Below, in pieces: positions 7,356-14,073 of a stretch of 64,000 nt of DNA. A program made the position numbers and the translations under genes. The stretch covers positions 2,914,001 to 2,978,000 of the forward strand of contig NZ_CP025198.1 of the NCBI RefSeq assembly GCF_003325455.1. Direction: 5' to 3'. Source of the DNA: Acidipropionibacterium virtanenii (GTDB taxonomy: Bacteria; Actinomycetota; Actinomycetes; Propionibacteriales; Propionibacteriaceae). The stretch's first letter is position 1; each line of letters starts with the position of its first letter. The notes below the pieces were generated by a model. That model was given only the letters and a program-made list of their open reading frames with translations, was not told the DNA's origin and did no database searches.

Positions 7356-8708
7356 ATGGCGAAGGATGAGGCCGGCACGGCACCAATGACGCAGGACGGC
7401 CCCGGGCTGAGGCGCAGCCTGACGCTGCGGGATCTGATCGTCTACGGCCTGCTGTTCATCGGCCCGACGGCCCCGATGGGCACCTTCGGCGTCCTCGACG
7501 CCCGAAGCTGCGGGGCGATCGGCCTGGTCTTCGTGATCGCCACTCTGGCGATGGCCTTCACCGCGTGGTCCTACGCGCGGATGTCGCGGGCGGTGCCGCT
7601 GGCCGGATCGGTCTTCGCCTACGCCTCGGCAGGGCTGGGGCCGCGTCCCGGATTCGTCGCCGGCTGGATGATCGGTCTGGATTACCTGTTCATCCCGTCG
7701 ATGGCCTCCCTGTTCACCGGCATCGCCGCCCACCAGCTGGTTCCCGCGATTCCGGTCTGGGTGTTCACCCTCATCGGCATCCTGCTCATCACCGGGCTGA
7801 ATCTGGCCGGGGTGAAGACGGCAGCGGTCGTCGGATTCGTGATGCTCGCCATCGAGGTGGTGGTGCTGGCGATCTTCGTCGTGGCGGCCTTGGTGGTTCT
7901 GGCCGGCGACGGGGCCCAACGCGACTGGCTCTCCCCGCTGACCGGAGTCGGCGGGTTCGATGTCGCCGGGGTACTCGGCGCCGTCTCGGTGGCCGTGCTG
8001 GCCTTCCTCGGTTTCGATGCCATTGCCAGCTTCGCCGAGGAGACCACCGGATCCAGCAGGCAGGTCTCGAAGGCCCTGCAGTTCTGCCTGATTCTGGCGG
8101 GGGCGCTCTTCGTGGTCCAGACCTACCTGGGCGCGCTGCTGTCGCCGTTGACGCCCGACTACCTCAATGCCCACCAGGCTGAGCAGGGCACCGCCTTCTA
8201 CCAGATGCTCGACACCGAGATCGGCCGCTGGTTCGGCACCACGCTCACCCTCACCAAGGCGATCGGCCCGGTCTTCTCGGCTCTGGTGGCCCAGGCGGCG
8301 GTGAGCCGGCTGATGTTCGGGATGGCCCGCGACGGCGCCCTCCCGAAGGCCCTGGCGACCGTGGACCCGCGCACCCGCACCCCGCGTACCGCGGTGCTGG
8401 TCTCGGCGGTGTTCACCATCATCATCGCCGTCGCCGCGGCCGTGCGCGACGACGGTCTGGAGGTGCTGTCCTCGATGGTCACGGTGGGCGCCCTGGTGGG
8501 CTTCCTGTTCCTTCACGCCGCGGTCATCGGCTACTACGTGCGCGGACGGCGCACCGAGCAGCGAGGCCGCCACATCGCGATCCCGGTGATCGGGGCGGTC
8601 ATCATCGCCGTCGTGCTGGCGCTGGCGGCCCACCTGGCCCTGGCGATCGCGGCCGTCTGGCTGGTCATCGGGGTGGTGGTGCTCGTGGTCCGGGAGCGTC
8701 GGCCCTGA
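7356..8708 (+). CDS. APC-superfamily amino acid permease, copy 2
   Basis: This 450-residue transporter is a paralogue of the permease at 3165-4547. Both share LRRSLTL.DLIVYGLLFIG, MGTFGVLDARS, the AEETTGSSRQVS loop, and the PRTRTPR and LVGFLFLHAAVIGY stretches. About 12 membrane segments are present. The two copies flank the divergent ABC exporter operon, which suggests a local duplication. GAGGAG sits 6 nt before the ATG. Its 3' end is separated from the convergent neighbour only by palindromic repeat copy 2. The substrate is not determinable; an amino acid is the likely class. Confidence 0.9.
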   Translation: MAKDEAGTAPMTQDGPGLRRSLTLRDLIVYGLLFIGPTAPMGTFGVLDARSCGAIGLVFVIATLAMAFTAWSYARMSRAVPLAGSVFAYASAGLGPRPGFVAGWMIGLDYLFIPSMASLFTGIAAHQLVPAIPVWVFTLIGILLITGLNLAGVKTAAVVGFVMLAIEVVVLAIFVVAALVVLAGDGAQRDWLSPLTGVGGFDVAGVLGAVSVAVLAFLGFDAIASFAEETTGSSRQVSKALQFCLILAGALFVVQTYLGALLSPLTPDYLNAHQAEQGTAFYQMLDTEIGRWFGTTLTLTKAIGPVFSALVAQAAVSRLMFGMARDGALPKALATVDPRTRTPRTAVLVSAVFTIIIAVAAAVRDDGLEVLSSMVTVGALVGFLFLHAAVIGYYVRGRRTEQRGRHIAIPVIGAVIIAVVLALAAHLALAIAAVWLVIGVVVLVVRERRP

Positions 8709-8732
8709 CCCGCCAGCCCCGGCCCTGACCCC

Positions 8733-8810
8733 GTGCGCATTCTGCTAGCTGGAGACCGGATCCAGACAGGATTCGTCCGGGATAGCCTCTCCAGCTAGCA
8801 GAATGCGCAC
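8733..8810. repeat. Palindromic intergenic repeat, copy 2 of 3
   Basis: Perfect 22-bp arms lie at 8733-8754 and 8789-8810, around a 34-nt centre. The length and layout are the same as in copy 1. The element fills the gap between two convergent genes and could end transcription from both sides. It has no T-tract. Confidence 0.85.
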
Positions 8811-8814
8811 CACC

Positions 8815-9756
8815 TCACGGCAGGATCCGCCAGAAGGGAGCCCCGGGCTGATAGCGGACCCGCGAGAGGCTCGCCGGGCGGTGCGCGCGATGCAGACGGG
8901 AACACAGATCGGCCAGGAAGTCGTTGGGGTTGCTCCGCAGTTGAGCGGGAGTCACCGGGAACTGCCTCCAGCCGGCCGAGGCGAACCATCTCGCCCGCAA
9001 AGTGTCCTTGGCGAAGGCATCGGCGCTGTTGTGATACTGCTCGCTGTTCACCTCCACCGCCAGCTTCTCGGCCTCGAATGCGGCGTCGGGAGAGCGCTCC
9101 TTGAGGCTGGTTCTGCCCCCCTCGTTCACATTCAGCCGGACCGGCAGATTCCCCTTCCAGCCGGTGATCCCCACCAGCCGGAACAGCTCGTGGAGTTCCA
9201 GCTCGGGTACCGACCAGGGCGACTCGCCGATGTACCGCACCGTTCGGTTCATCAGACGGGCATCGGCCCGGCGTGGCAGGAGATCCCGCGCCTCGCGGAT
9301 CTCCTCGGCGGTCACCGCTCCGGTGCGCAGCGCATCGCAGATCGGTGCCCAGTCGTCGCGGGATCCCAGGAAAAGAGCTGCGGCCGCGGGCACCGCCGCG
9401 AGTCCCGTCTCGAGGTCTGTGATGAGTTCCCCGGGCAGCGAGGAGTAGTGGAAGCGGAACAGACCCCGATCTGCATATCGGTACGGGAGCAGCGCATCGA
9501 CTGTCTGGATGTTCAGCCGGGGCCGCATCTGAAGGCTCAGGGCGGCGCGCCCGGTGATCACCGAGGTGGGTCGCCACAACCAGTTGGCGTAGATCCATGC
9601 CCGGGGATCCCCCTCAACCCGGGTGGACATCACGATTCCCGGTAACGGCCGGATGGCCAGGCCGGCCATCACAGCGCGGCGAGCCTGGTGTCGCAACGGG
9701 CCGGCGGTCGGTATTCGGATGACGGAGCGCGACTCGAGCAGTTCAAAGATCCTCAC
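8815..9756 (-). CDS. DUF559/Vsr-like endonuclease-fold protein, orphan
   Basis: This 313-residue protein of unknown role has a C-terminal segment (about residues 235-290) reading FEAEKLAVEVNSEQYH followed by KDTLRARWFASAGWRQFPVT. That is the pattern of actinobacterial DUF559 / Vsr-like nuclease-fold proteins. The N-terminal two thirds resembles the regulatory part of AbiEi-like orphan proteins, but with weak motifs. The GTG at 9756 (VRIFELLESRS) is preferred; a TTG at 9804 would add 16 residues. It is bracketed by two palindromic repeat copies. Compare the protein at 16704-17654, which has a similar layout. Confidence 0.6.
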   Translation of the reverse strand: MRIFELLESRSVIRIPTAGPLRHQARRAVMAGLAIRPLPGIVMSTRVEGDPRAWIYANWLWRPTSVITGRAALSLQMRPRLNIQTVDALLPYRYADRGLFRFHYSSLPGELITDLETGLAAVPAAAALFLGSRDDWAPICDALRTGAVTAEEIREARDLLPRRADARLMNRTVRYIGESPWSVPELELHELFRLVGITGWKGNLPVRLNVNEGGRTSLKERSPDAAFEAEKLAVEVNSEQYHNSADAFAKDTLRARWFASAGWRQFPVTPAQLRSNPNDFLADLCSRLHRAHRPASLSRVRYQPGAPFWRILP

Positions 9757-9874
9757 ACCCCAGTTCTCGTTGTCGCGAGGGCCGATCTGCACTTCGCAGA
9801 GCAATCTGTGGAGAACTTTTCGAGACCGCCGATCCTGTGGATGACTGGTCGCAGCACCGTTGCACTCGGTTCGT

Positions 9875-9951
9875 GTGCGCGAATCACTAGCTGGAGGTGC
9901 GGTTCCGACAAGATTCGTGTGAAATCACGCCTCCAGCTAGCAGAATGCGCA
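9875..9951. repeat. Palindromic intergenic repeat, copy 3 of 3 (hybrid arms)
   Basis: The left arm (9875-9896) resembles copy 1 (ATCACTAGCTGGAG) and the right arm (9931-9951) is identical to that of copy 2 (CTCCAGCTAGCAGAATGCGC). The hairpin is therefore imperfect in the outer part. It lies upstream of the DUF559-like gene and downstream of the AarF gene, both on the minus strand. Confidence 0.8.
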
Positions 9952-9986
9952 GAGGGGACCGGCGGGGCCGATCCCTCTTCGACCAG

Positions 9987-11762
9987 CTACCGCCCGTTGC
10001 CGAAGAACAGCGCGTGGAGCAGCGGGATCGCCGAGACCGCCATCAGGACGATTCCCAGCGGCGCATTGACCGGATGGAGCAGGATCCCCCCGAGGAGCAG
10101 CCCGACGAAGACGATCGCGGAGATCACCCGCCCGATGGCCCGCTCGATCCGCTTCAACAGCCGATCGATCTCGGGGGTCTCCACCGACAGCTGGCCCCGT
10201 TCCACCAGGGAGATGATGTGGTCGGCGCGCCTCGGCAGTTCGGCCAGCACCCGCAGCGTGCCCACGACCTCACGGGCCGCCTGCTCGGTCGGCCCCCCGC
10301 CCTCCTCCTCGATGAGACGGGCGGCGTAGGGCTGTACCGCATCCCAGATGTTGTAGTCCGGATCCAGCGACTGGCACAGACCCGAGAGCAGCGAGACGGT
10401 CCGGATGATGAGCAGGAAGTCCTGGGGCAGCTGGAAGGGCATCGCCTCCATGAGTTCGCGGAACCGCCTCCCGAGCCTGATGAACCGGGACGGGTCCACA
10501 TGGCGCAGCTCGTTGAACCCCATCCCGCCGAATTGCTCGAACAGTTCGATGACGAGCCTCTCCAGCTGCCCGATGTCGGCGGTGGGCAGCAGCACATCCA
10601 TGTCCTTCATCGCCTTGACGAGCCGCTGGCCGTCCCGCGACCCGATAGCGATCATGGCCTCGCGCAGGCCGCCCTTCAGAGCCGGGGGCACCTGCCCCAT
10701 CATCCCGAAGTCGACGAAGGTGAGCACCCAGCCCTGACCGGCCGCCCTCGCACCGTCGGGGTCCAGCGGAGTGACGAAGAGATTGCCCGGATGAGGGTCC
10801 GCGTGGAAGAACCCGGTGCCGAAGAGCTGGTCGAAGAGCACCGACGCGAGCTCACGGGCCACCTGGCCGGGATCGATTCCGGCCGCCCGGATGCCCTCCA
10901 GATCCTTGATCTTGACAGCGCTGACGTCGGAGAGGGTCAGTACCCGCCGGGTGGTCTGCTCCCACGCCACGCGCGGATACCCGATCCGCGAATCCCCTCC
11001 GCTCTCCTCGGCGAAGCGCTCGGCGTTGGCACCCTCATTGAGGTAGTCGATCTCAAGCCTGCTGATGCGTCCGAACTCCTCGACCAGAGCCGACGCGTCG
11101 ACCCGGTCGGCGATGAACCGGAACCGCATCAACCAGCGGGCGACCTTCCGAAGGGCCGACAGATCGGTGTCGACGACCTCCCCGATCCCCGGCCGCTGCA
11201 CCTTGACGACGACGTCGCGGAAGCCGGCGATCCGGGCATTGTCCGGAGCCAGCCTGGCCCGGTGCACCTGTCCCAGGGAGGCGGCGGCCATGGGTGTGGC
11301 CTCGAAACTCTCGTAGACGTCGCCCAGCGGTGCGCGCAGGCTCTCCTCAGCGAGCCGGCGGACGTCGTCGAAGGGCACCGCGGGGGCCTCGTCCTGGAGC
11401 CCGGCCAGCTCGACGGTGACCTCGGCCGGGAGCACGTCCATCCGGGTGGACATGAACTGACCGAGCTTGATCATCAGTCCACCGAGATCGGCGACCAGGT
11501 CATGGAAGGTGCGCGCCGAGGCCCTCATCCGGGCCTCTTGACCGCGTTGCGAGAACCTCCCCAGACCGATCCGCGGCAGCAGGATGTCGAACCACCACAG
11601 ACGGATGATCTGCGACGCGGCGAAGCGGAGGATCCGGTTGTACCGGGTCCTCAGCGCGTGCCGTCTCCTCCTGCTGGAACGCGCCGGCGGATCGGCCTGC
11701 TGGACCGTCCCACCGGCGCGTTCAATCTGCGCGTGGTCGTCGCTCACCAGCCGGTTCCTCAC
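9987..11762 (-). CDS. AarF/UbiB (ABC1) family atypical kinase
   Basis: This 591-residue membrane-associated protein carries the ABC1/UbiB kinase-like domain. Family motifs are visible: LGGLMIKLGQFMSTR (KxGQ), the Ala-rich nucleotide loop AAASLGQVH, FFHADPHPGN, and FVDFGMMG. Two hydrophobic segments close the C-terminus. UbiB-type proteins support isoprenoid quinone or lipid metabolism by ATPase activity; the exact role in Actinobacteria is uncertain. The GTG start at 11762 overlaps the stop of the PadR gene (GTGA), so the two are translationally coupled. Confidence 0.9.
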   Translation of the reverse strand: MRNRLVSDDHAQIERAGGTVQQADPPARSSRRRRHALRTRYNRILRFAASQIIRLWWFDILLPRIGLGRFSQRGQEARMRASARTFHDLVADLGGLMIKLGQFMSTRMDVLPAEVTVELAGLQDEAPAVPFDDVRRLAEESLRAPLGDVYESFEATPMAAASLGQVHRARLAPDNARIAGFRDVVVKVQRPGIGEVVDTDLSALRKVARWLMRFRFIADRVDASALVEEFGRISRLEIDYLNEGANAERFAEESGGDSRIGYPRVAWEQTTRRVLTLSDVSAVKIKDLEGIRAAGIDPGQVARELASVLFDQLFGTGFFHADPHPGNLFVTPLDPDGARAAGQGWVLTFVDFGMMGQVPPALKGGLREAMIAIGSRDGQRLVKAMKDMDVLLPTADIGQLERLVIELFEQFGGMGFNELRHVDPSRFIRLGRRFRELMEAMPFQLPQDFLLIIRTVSLLSGLCQSLDPDYNIWDAVQPYAARLIEEEGGGPTEQAAREVVGTLRVLAELPRRADHIISLVERGQLSVETPEIDRLLKRIERAIGRVISAIVFVGLLLGGILLHPVNAPLGIVLMAVSAIPLLHALFFGNGR

Positions 11763-12349
11763 TCCTCGGCAAGAATCGAGTAGAGCTTACGGCGGGCGTC
11801 GTCGACCACCCTGACGGCGGCGTCGATCTGTTCAGGGCTGCCTCCGCGGACCACCTGGGCGACGGCCTGGGCCAGCTTGGAGGCCGCCTTCGGCAGTTCC
11901 ACCGCCCGGCCGACGGTCTGGGCCGCAGCAGTCTCCCAGGGCGCGGGCCGTTCCCGGTCCTCCCCGGCCTCGTCGCGGCCGGAGTCCGTGAGCCGGTAGG
12001 TCTTGCGGCCCTCGGACTCCTCCACCTCGACCAGTCCCTCGTCGGCGAGCATCTGGAGGGTCGGGTAGACCGATCCGGCGCTGGGCTTCCAGACGCCGTG
12101 GCTACGGCTCTCGATCTCGCGGATGATCTGGTATCCGTGCATCGGTTCCTCGGCGAGAAGCTCGAGGATCGCGGCGCGGACGTCGCCGCGGCCCATCCGC
12201 GGGCCCGGGTGCGGGTGGCGCTCGGAACGCCCTGCGGCGAGGTCGCGGAACGCGTCGACGACGTCCCAGGGGGACGGCGGGTAGTTCCGGTCGCGACTGT
12301 GGTGGGGTCCGTGGCAGGGGCCGGGCCGGTCATCTGGATGCTGTGACAT
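11759..12349 (-). CDS. PadR-family transcriptional regulator
   Basis: This 196-residue regulator carries a PadR winged helix at about residues 54-120: RAAILELLAEEPMHGYQIIREI, then SVYPTLQMLADEGLV and GRKTYRLTDSGR. The first 50 residues are His/Pro-rich and low-complexity. The C-terminal helices probably dimerise. The ATG at 12349 follows GAGGAGGAG. It is the first gene of a coupled pair with the AarF-like kinase. A dyad at 12395-12417 is a plausible autoregulatory site. Confidence 0.9.
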   Translation of the reverse strand: MSQHPDDRPGPCHGPHHSRDRNYPPSPWDVVDAFRDLAAGRSERHPHPGPRMGRGDVRAAILELLAEEPMHGYQIIREIESRSHGVWKPSAGSVYPTLQMLADEGLVEVEESEGRKTYRLTDSGRDEAGEDRERPAPWETAAAQTVGRAVELPKAASKLAQAVAQVVRGGSPEQIDAAVRVVDDARRKLYSILAEE

Positions 12350-12394
12350 GATCTCTCCTCCTCGAATCGCGGACGCCGGGTGCGCCCCTGATCA

Positions 12395-12417
12395 GCGATA
12401 CATCAACGATATATCGC
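12395..12417. promoter_or_regulatory. Candidate PadR operator
   Basis: An imperfect 23-bp dyad runs GCGATA...TATCGC in an AT-rich patch 45 bp upstream of the padR-like start. It contains the perfect palindrome CGATATATCG at 12408-12417. PadR proteins commonly bind AT-rich dyads in their own promoters, so autoregulation is inferred. The rest of the 12350-12479 gap shows nothing else clear. Confidence 0.45.
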
Positions 12418-12479
12418 TACTTGTCGAACAAAAGAGGTCTCCCACCAGCCGTCGAGTCGGGAAGGCCGACCGTCGAGTC

Positions 12480-13907
12480 TCAGCTCACCGGGACGGTCTC
12501 GGCCTCCGCCTCCACGGCGGCGGGCTCGAAGTCGACGAGGTCGCGGTCCTTGGTCTCGGGGATGGAGAAGCAGGCCACCAGGGTCAGGGCCGCCATCGCC
12601 AGCAGGTAGACGCCCACCCAGCCTGGACCGTAGGAGCTCGCCAGCCAGGTGGCGATGAAGGGGGCCACAGCGGCACCGAGGATCGAGGCGACGTTGTAGG
12701 CGATCGCCGATCCGGTGTAGCGGACGTTGGTCGGGAAGAGTTCGGGCAGCAGGGCCGACTGGATGCCGAAGGTCAGGCCCATCAGCGCCATGCCGATGAG
12801 CATGAAGACCACCATCAGGGCGATATTCGCGCTGTCTCCGGTGCCCATCCGCTTCGGGTTGAGGAAGAGGTTGAAGGTGCAGCCGAAGACCATGATGGCC
12901 ACGGTGGTCCAGGTGAGGAAGCGCTTGCGCCCCATCCGATCGCCCAGCCACCCCGACAGCGGGATGGTGGCGGCGAAGGCGAGGATGGTGATGAGCTGGA
13001 CCACCAGGAACCGCTGGTATCCGATGCCGAGGAAGCCGGCCGACGTCTTGCCGATGGCGTACGACAGGATCCAGGTGGTCATCAGGTAGAACAGCGTGTA
13101 GGTAGCCAGCATGAGGAAGGTGCCCTGCACGATCTGGCGCCAGGAGGTGCGGAAGGCCTGGGCGACCGGCGCCTTGACCACCTCGCCGCGGTCCTTCGTC
13201 CTCTGGAAGGCCGGGGTCTCCTCCAGCTTGAACCGGACGTACAGACCCAGAGCCACGATCACCGCGGAGAACAGGAAGGGCAACCGCCAGCCCCACACCA
13301 GGAAGGTGTGGTTGGTGCCGGCGGTGGTGGAGTCGTAGTTCATCGTCAGAGTCAGGACGAGGAAGAACCCGTTGGCCAGCAGGAAGCCGATGGGAGCGCC
13401 GAGCTGGGGCCACATCGAGTCGAATCCGCGCCTGCCCTTGCGGGCGTTCTCGCCGGCCAGCAGGGAGGCGCCGGACCATTCGCCGCCCAGGCCCATGCCC
13501 TGGCAGAACCTCATGATCGACAGCATCGCGGGCGCCCAGAGGCCGATCTGGTAGAAGGTCGGCAGCAGGCCGATGATGACGGTGGCCACGCCCATGGTGA
13601 GCAGGGAGGCCACCAGGGTGGTCTTGCGCCCGGCGCGGTCGCCGAAGTGGCCGAAGACCACCGATCCCACCGGGCGGGCGATGAAGGCGACGCCGAAGGT
13701 GGCCAGCGAGGCCAGCAGCGCGCCGGTCTCGGAGCTGGAGTGGAAGAACAGGAAGGGGAAGACGGAGATGGCGGCCGTCGCGTAGGCGTAGAAGTCGTAG
13801 AACTCAATCGTCGTCCCCACCAGGGACGACAGGATGATCCGGAACTTCGTGTTGCCGGAGGGCGCAGTAGCCGTCTGCTGCGGGGATGTGTCGATTGCGT
13901 TACTCAC
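12480..13907 (-). CDS. MFS transporter, metabolite:H+ symporter (MHS) family
   Basis: This 475-residue, 12-segment transporter begins with the family's characteristic SLVGTTIEFYDFYAYATAA. It has GHFGDRAGRKTTL between helices 2 and 3, and the second-half equivalent SGWLGDRMGRKRFL. MHS members carry shikimate, citrate, proline/betaine or alpha-ketoglutarate. Which one applies here cannot be decided from sequence. The GTG at 13907 (VSNAIDTS) has a GAGGGGGAG upstream; longer frames toward 14108 would run into the treY promoter. Confidence 0.88.
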   Translation of the reverse strand: MSNAIDTSPQQTATAPSGNTKFRIILSSLVGTTIEFYDFYAYATAAISVFPFLFFHSSSETGALLASLATFGVAFIARPVGSVVFGHFGDRAGRKTTLVASLLTMGVATVIIGLLPTFYQIGLWAPAMLSIMRFCQGMGLGGEWSGASLLAGENARKGRRGFDSMWPQLGAPIGFLLANGFFLVLTLTMNYDSTTAGTNHTFLVWGWRLPFLFSAVIVALGLYVRFKLEETPAFQRTKDRGEVVKAPVAQAFRTSWRQIVQGTFLMLATYTLFYLMTTWILSYAIGKTSAGFLGIGYQRFLVVQLITILAFAATIPLSGWLGDRMGRKRFLTWTTVAIMVFGCTFNLFLNPKRMGTGDSANIALMVVFMLIGMALMGLTFGIQSALLPELFPTNVRYTGSAIAYNVASILGAAVAPFIATWLASSYGPGWVGVYLLAMAALTLVACFSIPETKDRDLVDFEPAAVEAEAETVPVS

Positions 13908-14061
13908 AGCTGTGAATTCTCCCCCTCGTCTCGATACCTGACACTCACCATCCATATCGTGGACATCCGTTGTTGACGTCGTGGCCGGCGGACGGCTCCC
14001 GAGTGCGGCCCGAGTGCGGCTCGAGTGCCCCCGGACGCGCACCGGGCCATGGCACGGCCCG

Positions 14062-14067
14062 TACTCT
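14062..14067 (+). promoter_or_regulatory. Leaderless -10 box of treY
   Basis: TACTCT is followed by exactly 6 nt and then GTG at 14074, with no Shine-Dalgarno. The same TANNNT-N6-start spacing recurs at treZ, vanZ-like, rmlB, hicA and lysS in this window. Confidence 0.6.
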
Positions 14068-14073
14068 GTGATC

